A DNA stretch of 64,000 bases, taken from assembly GCA_964412505.1 (NCBI GenBank), contig CAYPOM010000006.1, forward strand, positions 12,770 through 76,769, in the 5' to 3' direction. The notes below the pieces were generated by a model, which saw only the letters and a list, made by a program, of their open reading frames with translations, did not search any database and was not told where the DNA came from. The position numbers and the translations under genes are program-made. The DNA is from CAYLKK01 sp964412505. GTDB lineage: Bacteria; Pseudomonadota; Alphaproteobacteria; UBA3830; CAYLKK01. This document shows, piece by piece, positions 55,066 through 63,903 of the stretch (positions are counted from its first letter, which is position 1; the number at the start of each line of letters is the position of its first letter).

Positions 55066-55141
55066 GCCGAATTGGCTCAGCTGGTAGAGCGGCTGATTTG
55101 TAATCAGTAGGTCGGGGGTTCGAGTCCCTCATTCGGCACCA
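55066..55141 (+). tRNA. tRNA-Thr (TGT anticodon)
   Basis: The 76-nt cloverleaf has acceptor GCCGAAT/ATTCGGC, anticodon loop TTTGTAA with anticodon TGT, T-arm GGTTCGAGTCC and encoded CCA. Confidence 0.97.
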
Positions 55142-55269
55142 TCTGAAATTCCAGCAAAAATTAAAGACTTTTAGAGTGTATGGGAACTGCGATTTTGAAA
55201 ATTTATCCAATTGCTGTGTTTTTTAACTTTTCTATATTATCGTAAATTTCTCCTTTCCAAACCTCTAAT

Positions 55270-55347
55270 TCACTCAGTAATAACACGCAAAAAACGATTG
55301 CTACACATGGTCTTTAACCCATAAAATACTAATAACTTAAAAAACAT
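55270..55347 (-). pseudogene. Remnant 5' end of a second toxin-like gene
   Basis: A 25-codon frame starts MFFKLLVF, nearly the same as the MFFRLLVF start of the toxin-like gene at 57281, and shares its upstream sequence including ribosome-binding site. It then diverges and stops. It lies just downstream of the immunity-like gene, so it looks like the start of a second toxin copy that was deleted or overwritten. Confidence 0.65.
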
Positions 55348-55360
55348 ATAAAACCTCTAT
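55323..55360 (-). repeat. 38-bp direct repeat, copy B
   Basis: Matches 57257-57294 at 37 of 38 positions in the same orientation. It covers the ribosome-binding site and first codons of the toxin-like gene. The two copies bracket the toxin/immunity pair. Confidence 0.9.
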
Positions 55361-55417
55361 TAATACAAGGTAATAATACAAGCTGGGCTTTAAAAAACAT
55401 CCAGCCCAGCTTAAAAG

Positions 55418-55777
55418 TTAGTTACACGCCTCTTCTCCTAATCTTAAATACTCTTCAAGTTCATCATCTTCTGATGAGAACTCATATTTATTAATAACAT
55501 AATCCCACAATCCTGCTTCTTTAATTTCTTCGCGAGTTGCAGGTCTTGCATACGTAGGCAAGTCATAAATTTTATTTAATCTACAATCGAAAAAAGCTTC
55601 TTTTCCAATGTCCAGATGGGTCCTATAACAATCCTGTGCTTGAAATACTACGCCAATATTTGGAATATATGATAGAGTAACTTTACAATCTAGCCAATCA
55701 AAAAAGCAAACTTCACCATCTGGGGACACGCTTTCGCCATTCGTATAATCAACAATATATGGATTATAATTCGTCAT
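55418..55777 (-). CDS. Putative immunity protein for the upstream toxin-like protein
   Basis: I do not recognise this 119-aa cytoplasmic protein. It has no signal peptide, is acidic (ends SSEDDELEEYLRLGEEACN) and has several Tyr/Trp residues. I chose ATG 55777, preceded by a GGGG stretch, over a longer frame from 55825. It overlaps the 3' end of the toxin-like gene by 14 bases, so translation is coupled. A small acidic cytoplasmic protein immediately after a secreted protein with a variable C-terminal domain is the usual toxin/immunity layout. Function is inference from this layout. Confidence 0.65.
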   Translation of the reverse strand: MTNYNPYIVDYTNGESVSPDGEVCFFDWLDCKVTLSYIPNIGVVFQAQDCYRTHLDIGKEAFFDCRLNKIYDLPTYARPATREEIKEAGLWDYVINKYEFSSEDDELEEYLRLGEEACN

Positions 55778-57281
55778 CCCATTTTTCCCCGTGCAATAAT
55801 GGTCTTCTACTTGACGGATATGCATCCTTTAACCGATTAGTTCCCTTTTCAACTACTATAGTAATATAATCACAATTTGTATTCGGAAACACTGGATGAG
55901 TACCACCAGTTTTGCTGGCTAAAGATACAGTTCCACCAGAGTATTCATAACCAGCATTTGAAAATGGAACAACATAATGGTCAAAGCCGCGACCTTTGTA
56001 GTCAATTTTTGTTACAGGCTCAATTCCTAGTTCATGAGCTTTTCTCCACGCTAGCTCAATTTTTTGCTTTGGGGCACCATAAAAAACACCATTCTTTACT
56101 TTAGCAGGATTGAACTGAGAATGCTCAATTTCTATATGTTTGTACGCTGGAATTCCATTTGTTCTCGAACCTACAAAGTCCAAAGGCATAAACTGTTTCA
56201 CAGATTTACTTTTTTCGCTTGTACCAGTTTGTCCTTTATGCGTTACTGATTTAGAAACATATGTATCTTTAACTACTCTTCTGCTGAGTAAATTTTGTTG
56301 TTTAGAAAGAGCTAAAGCTTTTGAAATAGGTAATTTTTTGGCTATTGCACCAGTAAGCCCATAATTTGCTACAAAATCTACAAAGAAGTCACATGTTTTG
56401 AGGTATGATGCATACAAACTTTTATCTTTTCTAGCAGCGTGCCAAGATAATTCATCTCCACCTTTTTCTAGTACATTGTTGACTAATGCTTCAATTCCGC
56501 TAAACACAGCGCATGTAGCTGCAGCAGCTACTAAAGTTGTTCCTCCGGTTTCAGCTGCACTGGCGAGGACTACCCTTACGTTATTTAGCAAAATTCCTGT
56601 GTAGTAAGTCTCTATTAGAGAAATTATCTTTTGATATTTAGCTGGATTTTCTTCTCTAAATTTTTCTATATCGTATCGCAGAAAAGTAGCTCTGCGCATT
56701 ATCCCATTGATGAGCGGAAAATCCTTTTGATTCCCAACTAAATCTAATTGCCTCTTATCACGCCAAGAAATTCTTTTCTCGTATTCTTTAGGTATAGATC
56801 TATCTTCTTCATATTCATCAAACAAAAGATCATCATATCCATCTTGATCACATTCTATCTTAGCTAAAGCAAAAAACAGCCATGCATCTATCTCTAGGAT
56901 TTCTTCATCATTGAAAATACAAGAAATTTCCTGTTTAGTACGCTCTAACGCTTTCCCTGAAAGTCCAGAACGTGCGTAAGCTTCTACAATCTCATCTTTA
57001 ATAGGATGAAATCGAATATCATCGTACCAATCTTCTTCTATCCTTGGTTCTACTATTCCATGATACTCAGGAGTATAATCTAAATATGAGTCAATGTGCT
57101 GCTGTTGAAAAGTGCTTTGCGTTTGCTGCTGTAGATTAGGTGTAGCACCAATCGCATAATTAAATTCCGTAATAAACCTGTCTGCCTTTTGTAAACCTCT
57201 CTCAAGTTTGTCAAAAAACTTAGCTCCATCTGCATCAAACGCAAATAAAAATGATAAAAATACTAATAACCTAAAAAACAT
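55764..57281 (-). CDS. Secreted polymorphic-toxin-like protein
   Basis: The 505-aa product has a Sec signal peptide (MFFRLLVFLSFLFAFDADG), an acidic helical region with many Asp/Glu (~60-200), a hydrophobic Ala-rich segment (~250-275), a linker with KKLPISKALALSKQQN, and a C-terminal domain from ~355. That domain has GRGFDHYVVPF (His ~435), TGGTHPVFPNTNCDYITIVV and a closing RLKDAYPS; the order His...Thr...AYP recalls BECR-fold RNase toxins of contact-dependent systems, but I am not sure. Immunity-like gene overlaps its end. A leftover second start lies beyond that gene. Activity unproven. Confidence 0.6.
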   Translation of the reverse strand: MFFRLLVFLSFLFAFDADGAKFFDKLERGLQKADRFITEFNYAIGATPNLQQQTQSTFQQQHIDSYLDYTPEYHGIVEPRIEEDWYDDIRFHPIKDEIVEAYARSGLSGKALERTKQEISCIFNDEEILEIDAWLFFALAKIECDQDGYDDLLFDEYEEDRSIPKEYEKRISWRDKRQLDLVGNQKDFPLINGIMRRATFLRYDIEKFREENPAKYQKIISLIETYYTGILLNNVRVVLASAAETGGTTLVAAAATCAVFSGIEALVNNVLEKGGDELSWHAARKDKSLYASYLKTCDFFVDFVANYGLTGAIAKKLPISKALALSKQQNLLSRRVVKDTYVSKSVTHKGQTGTSEKSKSVKQFMPLDFVGSRTNGIPAYKHIEIEHSQFNPAKVKNGVFYGAPKQKIELAWRKAHELGIEPVTKIDYKGRGFDHYVVPFSNAGYEYSGGTVSLASKTGGTHPVFPNTNCDYITIVVEKGTNRLKDAYPSSRRPLLHGEKWDDEL

Positions 57282-57294
57282 ATAAAACCTCTAT
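57257..57294 (-). repeat. 38-bp direct repeat, copy A
   Basis: Spans the ribosome-binding site and the first codons of the toxin-like gene; 37 of 38 bases match 55323-55360. Confidence 0.9.
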
Positions 57295-57494
57295 CTATAC
57301 AACATGACTATAGACTATGCCCATAGTTAGCGTAATTCAACAGAAACTTCATTATAACGATAAAAATGTAAAAATTGTGTTGATAAATGGCAACAATAAA
57401 AACAGCATATACTTGATTTTATAATATCTTATATTTTAAGCAATTTTACGATAATTATGATAAACTATTTTGTATTTAAGTATATAGGAACATA

Positions 57495-59546
57495 ATGTTA
57501 AAAAAAATAGCATGTGGTTTAATTTTAGTAGGATTAGGATTTGGAGTATATTTTATGTGCACGAAAAAACAATGCAACGATATAGAAAAAACGAATTGCG
57601 TAGTTTCAAATGAAAATGGCAATTTAATCCCAAGACATGTATTATTAAGTAAACCAGATAGGTTTAGTGTTAGACTAAGCCCAGATGGATCAAAAATTTC
57701 ATATTTATCAAGAAATGAAAATACAGTTGAATTAGTAATCGCAGACCATAGTTTAGATATTGTGCAAAAGTTTCCTGTGAAAGAAAGTGTCGGTATGTTT
57801 AGCTATCGTTGGGCAAAGACAAATAAGCATATTTTAATGTATCAAGATGCAGATGGAGATGAAAATGATAATATAATTTGTTTCAATGTAGAGACCGGGG
57901 AAAAAAAAGAGCTAACTCAATACAAAAAAGTAAAATCTTGCATACTAGCAATTTCCGAAAACTATCCAGAAGAAATTCGCATCATAACAAATGAACGCGA
58001 CCCAACGATCTTTGATATATATTCATTAAATATAATTACAGGCGAAAAAAAACTGGTTTTTGAAAACAAAGAAAATTTCGCTGGATTTATTTTAGACGTT
58101 AATTACAACTTGCGATTTGTATCTAAAATTTTATCTGATGGATCAAGCGAATATTTTGATGTTACAGAAAATGGGTATAATTCTATATTCAAAATTTCTT
58201 ATGAGGACTCCAAAAATACTGGTTTTAATCACCTCAGCAAAGATGGGAAAACTTTGTATGGTTGCAGTTCTATAGGCAGAGACACTTCAGCAGTTTTTTC
58301 ATATGATATAGAAACAAAAAAGTTTACGACGATTTTAGAAGACGATCTTTCAGATGTAGGTATCGCGAATTTGTGTCCTGATACATATGAACCCGCAGTA
58401 TTATCTACTGATTATACAAAGCCAAAGAGTATCGTAATCAACGAAAAATTCGCGGATATAAACTTTTTACAAGAAAAATTCGCGGATATAAACTTTTTAC
58501 AAGAAAAATTCGGAAACGATATTTGTTCAGTAATTAGTGTAAATAGGAATAATGATATCTGGTTAGTTGCAAGAGATCAAATTGTAAAATCTGTCGAATA
58601 CTATATTTTTGATAGAAGGAGCGGTAAAAAAGAATTGAGAAAACTTTTTTCTGCTAAACCTGCTATTGATAAATACGAGTTGCAGCCGGTTGAACCTGTC
58701 ATTATCAAATCCAGAGATGGTTTGAATCTAGTAAGCTATTTAACAAAAAGTGCTACATTCACTAAAGATACAGCGAAAAAGTTAGTCGTATTAGTTCATG
58801 GCGGCCCTTGGGCACGAGATTCATATTGTGCACATCCTTGGGGGCAATTATTGGCAAATAGAGGGTACTCAGTATTGCAGATAAATTATAGAGGATCCGA
58901 AGGCTTTGGGAAAAAGTTTATTAATGCTATAGACAGGAATCTCGAAAAGATGAATAACGATATTATCGATGGTGTTAATTGGGCTATAGAAAATGGCATA
59001 GCTGAAAAAGGAAAAATTGCAATAATGGGAGGTAGCTTTGGAGGATATACAACTTTAGCTGGGCTTACCTTCTTCCCTGATATCTTTTGTTGCGGTGTTG
59101 ATTTCTGCGGGCCTTCTAATTGGGTAACTACGATAAAATCTAATCCTCCATATTGGGCTCAGTTTGCACCATTGGAGTATAAAACATACGGTAACCCTAA
59201 TGACGAAAAAGATGTCGAATATTTAGAAAAAATTTCCCCATATAATTACGTAGATAACGTTACAAAACCTTTGATGGTTGTACAAGGAGCAAATGATCCA
59301 AGAGTAGTACAAGCAGAATCTGATCAAATTGTTGACAAGCTCAAAAAACAAGGAAAAGATGTAGTATACGTACTGTATCCAGATGAGGGACATAGTCTCA
59401 TGAAAGACCTAAATAGGAAATCTTCGCTAGCATTTGCAGAGAAATTTTTAGCAAAATTTTTAGGAGGAAGCTACGAACCTATTAACGAAGAAGAACGTAG
59501 TGGATCTTCATTTAAAGTAGTAGAAGGAAGAGATATAATAGAGTAA
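57495..59546 (+). CDS. S9-family prolyl oligopeptidase-like serine peptidase
   Basis: The 683-aa protein has an N-terminal membrane anchor or signal (LKKIACGLILVGLGFGVYFM), a beta-propeller of roughly 380 residues and a C-terminal alpha/beta-hydrolase domain. The catalytic triad is Ser514 in GGSFGGYTT, Asp601 in QGANDPRV and His633 in DEGHSL, all intact. Such enzymes cut short peptides, often after Pro or Ala, and would help feed on host or periplasmic peptides. Around residues 317-336 the propeller has an exact 10-residue duplication (EKFADINFLQ twice). A terminator follows. Confidence 0.92.
   Translation: MLKKIACGLILVGLGFGVYFMCTKKQCNDIEKTNCVVSNENGNLIPRHVLLSKPDRFSVRLSPDGSKISYLSRNENTVELVIADHSLDIVQKFPVKESVGMFSYRWAKTNKHILMYQDADGDENDNIICFNVETGEKKELTQYKKVKSCILAISENYPEEIRIITNERDPTIFDIYSLNIITGEKKLVFENKENFAGFILDVNYNLRFVSKILSDGSSEYFDVTENGYNSIFKISYEDSKNTGFNHLSKDGKTLYGCSSIGRDTSAVFSYDIETKKFTTILEDDLSDVGIANLCPDTYEPAVLSTDYTKPKSIVINEKFADINFLQEKFADINFLQEKFGNDICSVISVNRNNDIWLVARDQIVKSVEYYIFDRRSGKKELRKLFSAKPAIDKYELQPVEPVIIKSRDGLNLVSYLTKSATFTKDTAKKLVVLVHGGPWARDSYCAHPWGQLLANRGYSVLQINYRGSEGFGKKFINAIDRNLEKMNNDIIDGVNWAIENGIAEKGKIAIMGGSFGGYTTLAGLTFFPDIFCCGVDFCGPSNWVTTIKSNPPYWAQFAPLEYKTYGNPNDEKDVEYLEKISPYNYVDNVTKPLMVVQGANDPRVVQAESDQIVDKLKKQGKDVVYVLYPDEGHSLMKDLNRKSSLAFAEKFLAKFLGGSYEPINEEERSGSSFKVVEGRDIIE
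58443..58502 (+). repeat. Exact 30-bp tandem duplication inside the S9 peptidase gene
   Basis: Two identical 30-base units (58443-58472, 58473-58502) plus a third partial copy of about ten bases. Frame is kept. Identity at the DNA level implies a recent duplication. Confidence 0.95.
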
Positions 59547-59632
59547 AATTATTTTATTGCGGTTGTTGTTTTTTGATAGTAACCAAATTTTAGGTAGTAA
59601 CAGCAATTATATATACAAACTACAAAAACACT

Positions 59633-59667
59633 ATAGCCTCTATGTAATATTAGAGGCTATTTTTTTA
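59633..59667 (+). terminator. Intrinsic terminator of the S9 peptidase gene
   Basis: A 10-bp stem ATAGCCTCTA / TAGAGGCTAT (59633-59642, 59651-59660) with an eight-base loop is followed by seven T. It lies about 90 bases after the stop, between convergent genes. Confidence 0.88.
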
Positions 59668-59701
59668 TTACTTGTAATGAATAAATGTGAAGTTTTAAAT
59701 T

Positions 59702-60436
59702 TTAAATATCTCTATTATTAATAAACTTTATAACAGTTTCCATATCCTCTTGTGTATCAATACTAAGTGGGGGTAATTCGTCAATTAATGCGACATTTAT
59801 TTTCATTCCAGATTCTAACGCTCGTAATTGCTCTAATTTTTCTGATTTTTCTAATGTACTTTGCTGTAAACTAACAAATTTCTCTAGTGTTTTCATTCTG
59901 TATACATAAACACCAACATGTTGATAATAAGGACCACCATGAGGGATAAGAGCCCTGCTAAAATAATGTGCTTTTGCATACTTTTCTGAAAAAAATGTAC
60001 ATGCGACTTTTACAACACTTTCGCGCATATATGCATCTGATTCAATTTTTGTTATAGGCGTAGCTATATCTGCATCTGTCTCTTCTAACAACTTAATAGA
60101 TTCGCGAATGAATGAACTACTAATATAAGGATGATCTCCTTGAAAATTTACGATGATATCGTCATTAGATGCGTAAATTTCTTTCATAGCTGCATGTACT
60201 CTATCAGTTCCAGATGGTAATGATGGATCAGTTAAAATCGCCTTACCGCCACATTTCTCAATCGCTTCTTTTATTTCATTTGAGTCGCATGCAACAATAA
60301 CATCTTTATATCCAAACTCTAATGCAGTTTTATATGTTCTGACTATCAACGGTTCTCCGCAAATGTCTAACAACATTTTATTTTTTAATCTAGTTGATCC
60401 AAGTCTTGCAGGAATAACAATCTTTACTTTACTCAT
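59702..60436 (-). CDS. kdsB: CMP-KDO synthetase
   Basis: KdsB activates KDO with CTP for lipid A-core synthesis. The 244-aa protein has the nucleotidyltransferase start IPARLGSTRLKNKML, then PSLPSGTDRVHA and VNFQGDHPYI typical of KdsB. Start behind GAGAGATTAGT. It implies that the cell makes at least a KDO-lipid A type LPS. Confidence 0.96.
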   Translation of the reverse strand: MSKVKIVIPARLGSTRLKNKMLLDICGEPLIVRTYKTALEFGYKDVIVACDSNEIKEAIEKCGGKAILTDPSLPSGTDRVHAAMKEIYASNDDIIVNFQGDHPYISSSFIRESIKLLEETDADIATPITKIESDAYMRESVVKVACTFFSEKYAKAHYFSRALIPHGGPYYQHVGVYVYRMKTLEKFVSLQQSTLEKSEKLEQLRALESGMKINVALIDELPPLSIDTQEDMETVIKFINNRDI

Positions 60437-60532
60437 ACTAATCTCTCGATTTAAATAATAAAATTATACATAAAAAAATATACTAAAGCATATTACAAAC
60501 AAACCCATAAAACTTATATTATTGAGCAAACT

Positions 60533-60835
60533 TTAAAACTGAAAACGTAATAATATTCTCGACAACATGTCGTTTACAAATATTATGAAGAATATCAATA
60601 CAAGAGGAGAAATATCTATGTATCCAATTGCTGGAATATACCTACTTATAAAATTCAATGGTGGTTCGACAATTCTGTATATAAATCCAATAACATTTGC
60701 AACAAAATGATTAGATAAATTAATTACCCTGAAATAACACAATAAATTTAATACAACATAAGTTACAACAACCCAATAAGCTAAATTCAAAATTGCTTTC
60801 ATCAAAAGAATTGTAGGAACTACTACTATATCCAT
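60533..60835 (-). CDS. YggT-family membrane protein
   Basis: The 100-aa protein has two hydrophobic helices separated by VIGFIYRIVEPPLNFISRYIP, which matches the YggT signature (I-x-x-x-x-x-P-x-L-x-x-x-R). Family members are small membrane proteins linked loosely to osmotic tolerance and cell division. It starts 18 bases after the grpE stop behind AGAGG and is probably in its operon. Confidence 0.88.
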   Translation of the reverse strand: MDIVVVPTILLMKAILNLAYWVVVTYVVLNLLCYFRVINLSNHFVANVIGFIYRIVEPPLNFISRYIPAIGYIDISPLVLIFFIIFVNDMLSRILLRFQF

Positions 60836-60853
60836 GTTACCTCTTTGCGACTT

Positions 60854-61441
60854 TTAGCTTCTCTTTTTAATGCCTACTAATGCTGGTCTTAGCAACCTAT
60901 CACTTATTGTATAACCATTCTGATATATAATTGCTATTTTCCCGCATTCTACATCGCTGTCATCTACTTCACACATTACTTGATGATAATTAGGATCAAG
61001 CGTATCTCCTATTGCTACTTCGATCACTTTTATCGAATGCTTTTGGAAAATAGACTTCATCTCCTTTTCAGTTATCTTTATTCCGTCGATCACGCTTTCT
61101 AAAGAAGAGCCAGCAGTCGCATTAGAAATAGCTCTTTCGAAATTATCGATTACTGAAAGTAAATCTTTCGCAAATTTTGTACTTGCATACTTCAAAGCAT
61201 CTTCTTTTTCTTTTGTAAATCTTTTTCTCAGATTTTCAAGTTCTGCTGCTGTTCGAACAGCTAATTCTTTCATTTCTGTGGCTTCTTTTTGGGCCGCATG
61301 CAACTCTTCTGTTATTTTATCAAAAATATCACTAGGATTAATTTTGCTTTCTTTACACGAACATTCCAAATCTTCACACTTATTTTCATCAACGGGCTTC
61401 TGAAAACCTTCTGTGTTGTTTACCTCATTATCTTTATTCAT
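60854..61441 (-). CDS. grpE: Nucleotide exchange factor GrpE
   Basis: GrpE speeds ADP release from DnaK. The 195-aa protein has an acidic disordered start (~1-35), a long coiled coil (~40-95) with AELENLRKRFTKEKEDA, and the beta-wing end with DPNYHQVMCEV and GYTISDRLLRPALVGI. Length is usual. First of a minus-strand run grpE-yggT-like. Confidence 0.97.
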   Translation of the reverse strand: MNKDNEVNNTEGFQKPVDENKCEDLECSCKESKINPSDIFDKITEELHAAQKEATEMKELAVRTAAELENLRKRFTKEKEDALKYASTKFAKDLLSVIDNFERAISNATAGSSLESVIDGIKITEKEMKSIFQKHSIKVIEVAIGDTLDPNYHQVMCEVDDSDVECGKIAIIYQNGYTISDRLLRPALVGIKKRS

Positions 61442-61486
61442 AAAAACTCCACAAATTTATTAATCCGAACGAAAATGTCTATGTAT

Positions 61487-61870
61487 TTACCACTTTTCTC
61501 TTACAGGTCTAGGCCGTCTATTCTCATTTAGAGCTACCATAATGAATTTGCCTTTTACTGCATCTATTTCTTCATTATGCCCTTTCCTTTTAATTGATAC
61601 AGATATATTTAGAGTTATTGATGTATTGCCTATCTTTTCTAACTGTGAATACACAGATACTTCATCGCCAACAAAGATAGGTGTATCAAACGTAACATCT
61701 GTAATAGCTTTGGTCGCTATCGTTCCTTTTGCGATTCTGGCCGCAATTGTACCTGCTGCTATATCCATTAAGGATAGAATCCAGCCTCCAAAAATATCTC
61801 CCCATGGGTTCGTATCTGCAGGAACTGCGATAGTCCTGGAAACCAACACTTTTTCAAAACTATTTTCCAT
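61487..61870 (-). CDS. YciA-like acyl-CoA thioesterase
   Basis: This hotdog-fold enzyme hydrolyses acyl-CoA. The 127-aa protein has PADTNPWGDIFGGWILSLMD with the catalytic Asp and the helix after it, and ends RRPRPV, as in YciA. I chose ATG 61870; a GTG at 61882 is possible. It lies before grpE on the same strand with a 45-base gap. Confidence 0.93.
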   Translation of the reverse strand: MENSFEKVLVSRTIAVPADTNPWGDIFGGWILSLMDIAAGTIAARIAKGTIATKAITDVTFDTPIFVGDEVSVYSQLEKIGNTSITLNISVSIKRKGHNEEIDAVKGKFIMVALNENRRPRPVREKW

Positions 61871-62069
61871 AAAAATGCCCACATACCTTACTGTATATTT
61901 TATTCGTAAATGAATAATTCGTCAAGTGTATTAGTGTATAAGGGTACAGCAGTTTCATAAATCGTAAAATTGCTAGTAGATTCAGTAAGTGTCAAAAACG
62001 ATAGTTTGAAAATGAATATGAATCTAGACTGTTTAAATCAAATGTTAATAGAATTATCTCGAGGAAAAA

Positions 62070-62219
62070 ATGGAAAAACTAAAAAGATGGGTATTAATTC
62101 CAACCAAAATCAGCAAAAGAAAAGCTGGAAGTCCAACATATTTCATGAAAAATCAGTACGTCAAAGCACCATTGTCGAAGCTACTAACCAAAGCATACTA
62201 TACTGATCCCCGGATTTAA
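62070..62219 (+). CDS. Possible small basic protein
   Basis: A 49-codon frame (MEKLKRWVLIPTKISKRKAG...) with GAGGA five bases before its ATG and a basic product. It lies in a 400-base region with insertion-sequence debris. It may be a real micro-protein or a fragment. An overlapping 78-codon frame in another phase (61970-62206) is less likely. Confidence 0.3.
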   Translation: MEKLKRWVLIPTKISKRKAGSPTYFMKNQYVKAPLSKLLTKAYYTDPRI

Positions 62220-62277
62220 GGCCACGGTTATCGATCGTTTTTTGTGTGATATTATTGAGTTGATTAGAGGTTTAAGT

Positions 62278-62430
62278 ATGTGGAAAACATATAACGGTGA
62301 ATTTAAGTCGGATGTAGCTTTGGCAGCTTTGATTGGAGAACTTACGGTTGCAGAGATATCCAGAAGGTACAATAGGCTTCTTGCAAAAGTAATTTTAGAT
62401 GCTCCCGTCGTCCTGATAATCAGTATATAA
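62278..62430 (+). pseudogene. Truncated IS3-family transposase OrfA
   Basis: The frame starts MWKTYNGEFKSDVALAALIG and ELTVAEISRRYN, the helix-turn-helix start of IS3-type OrfA, normally followed by VHP. After RYN the similarity ends and an unrelated 18-codon tail runs to a stop. No OrfB and no inverted repeats were found nearby. It is debris of an old insertion sequence. Confidence 0.75.
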
Positions 62431-62488
62431 AAACACATAGTTTTGACTTTCGCAATAACACTAATCAATGACAATTTTAACTCATAAC

Positions 62489-62515
62489 AAAAAAACCCGG
62501 CGTGAACCGGGTTTT
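62489..62515 (-). terminator. Intrinsic terminator of the surface-protein gene
   Basis: On the minus strand the stem AAACCCGG/CCGGGTTT (62507-62514, 62493-62500) with a six-base loop is followed by seven T. It lies 24 bases after the stop of the downstream-listed surface protein gene. Confidence 0.92.
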
Positions 62516-62538
62516 CAGAATTTCTTCTTCTGAGAAGA

Positions 62539-63717
62539 TTATTGAGCGATGTGATAAGCAAGACCCAAAGAAATTCTGTGCTGACGACGCTTAAAGTTCT
62601 TAACTGGGCTGTTGACCAAATAAGACTTACGAGCACCGAACATATGATCGTATGTAGCATATACGAATACACCTTTCTTGATGTGCTTCATGAACTGAAC
62701 ACCCAAAACTGGGGAAATCTGACGGATCTTGTGATCCAAGTTGATTTCTTTAGCATCAGCATATGTCATAGCAGCACCTTCTGCGTTCTGCAAGCCTTTT
62801 ACTTTACCAGTCATGTAGTTGATACCTAAGCGCAATGCACCGAAGAAACCTTTAAAGTATCCACCAACTAAGAAAGCAGCAGTTGGAGAGAATGGATCTT
62901 TTTCAAATTCCAAAGAACCGATTTTACCATCGACATCTGGGGTCACGATAGCAGCATAATCTGCACCACCGCTAACCAAAACGCCTTTATTTGCGTCTGC
63001 ATCAGCAACAGCTTTGCTTGTCGCCCAGTAGTAAACGATGTAATCACCCTCGGCTGCCCCAGGAGTGTCCTTGTCTGTATACTCTTTCAATCCACTTGTT
63101 TTGCCTTCACCAACTGTTTTGTTAGCCAATATACTTGGTACATCCAAGGCACCTGGAGTTAGCACATAAGGGTTTGCATCCCCAGCTGGTGTTGCAGCAA
63201 ATTTTGTGTTTATATCAACACGTTTTTTTCCTTTTGCCGTGAAAGCTAAACCTAAGTCAAAACCGACTACCAAGCCATTTTCTACGTTATAGAAAGCGCT
63301 GCCCTTGATTTCTCCACCAGCAACTGTCTTGTTTTTCTTTACTTTAACGATGCGATTAGCATAAACAGTCTTCGTATTTATATACACAACTGTATCTTTA
63401 GTAATGGCCGCTGACTTAGTTTCTGCACCAATTTGCATTTTTGCAAAATCTTTCATAAATGCAACTGTATCCTTGTAGCTGTCACTATCATCATCTGCAG
63501 CTACAGCTATAGCACATTTATAGCCATCAATATTATCATACTTCGCAGCTACAGCGACATCTGCATCATATTTATCGATATCCAATACACCACCCAAGCT
63601 TAACAAGAAACCTGTCAAATCAGCGCGCTCATCACCGTTATCTGCACAGCAATCATTTGCCATTGCATTGTAAGCACACATAGAAAACATAGCGGAAGCT
63701 AATAGAATTCTCTTCAT
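62539..63717 (-). CDS. Surface beta-barrel outer membrane protein
   Basis: The 392-aa protein has a Sec signal peptide (MKRILLASAMFSMCAYNAMA) and a mature part rich in Ala, Gly, Asp and Val with alternating hydrophobic strands, especially GFDLGLAFTAKG, FFGALRLGINYMTG and the end HRISLGLAYHIAQ, as in P44/Msp2- or OmpA-barrel-like antigens of intracellular alphaproteobacteria. It is visibly more GC-rich than its neighbours, with codon use of a highly expressed gene. GAGG precedes the ATG and a strong terminator follows. Likely a major outer-membrane protein; family not certain. Confidence 0.75.
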   Translation of the reverse strand: MKRILLASAMFSMCAYNAMANDCCADNGDERADLTGFLLSLGGVLDIDKYDADVAVAAKYDNIDGYKCAIAVAADDDSDSYKDTVAFMKDFAKMQIGAETKSAAITKDTVVYINTKTVYANRIVKVKKNKTVAGGEIKGSAFYNVENGLVVGFDLGLAFTAKGKKRVDINTKFAATPAGDANPYVLTPGALDVPSILANKTVGEGKTSGLKEYTDKDTPGAAEGDYIVYYWATSKAVADADANKGVLVSGGADYAAIVTPDVDGKIGSLEFEKDPFSPTAAFLVGGYFKGFFGALRLGINYMTGKVKGLQNAEGAAMTYADAKEINLDHKIRQISPVLGVQFMKHIKKGVFVYATYDHMFGARKSYLVNSPVKNFKRRQHRISLGLAYHIAQ

Positions 63718-63743
63718 AAAAAAACCTCAAATAAATATGCTTA

Positions 63744-63773
63744 AACATAGCAAATACTTACCGAAAAATGCAA
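63744..63773 (-). promoter_or_regulatory. Possible promoter of the surface-protein gene
   Basis: On the minus strand TTGCAT (63773-63768), 18-base spacer, TATGTT (63749-63744), about 27 bases before the ATG. Moderate match only. Confidence 0.4.
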
Positions 63774-63903
63774 ACAATTTTAGATATACTACAAATAAAC
63801 TTGATTTTTACATAGAAAATGTCGCATTTTTGCAACAGTTTTTGAAATGTATCAGTATTACTATGAACTGTGTTATAATGAATTGAGCTTGTATGGTGAG
63901 ATT

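Noticed and set aside
58443..58512. Tandem repeat as a CRISPR array
   Set aside because: Units are directly adjacent without spacers and lie in frame inside a conserved peptidase gene.
61970..62206. 78-codon plus-strand frame
   Set aside because: No good ribosome-binding site at its start, low-complexity Asn/Lys composition, and the overlapping 49-codon frame has a better translation signal.
62184..62672. Minus-strand frame of 162 codons across the IS debris and surface-protein gene end
   Set aside because: It runs through the terminator and the 3' end of the surface-protein gene in another phase, with no ribosome-binding site or recognisable domain.
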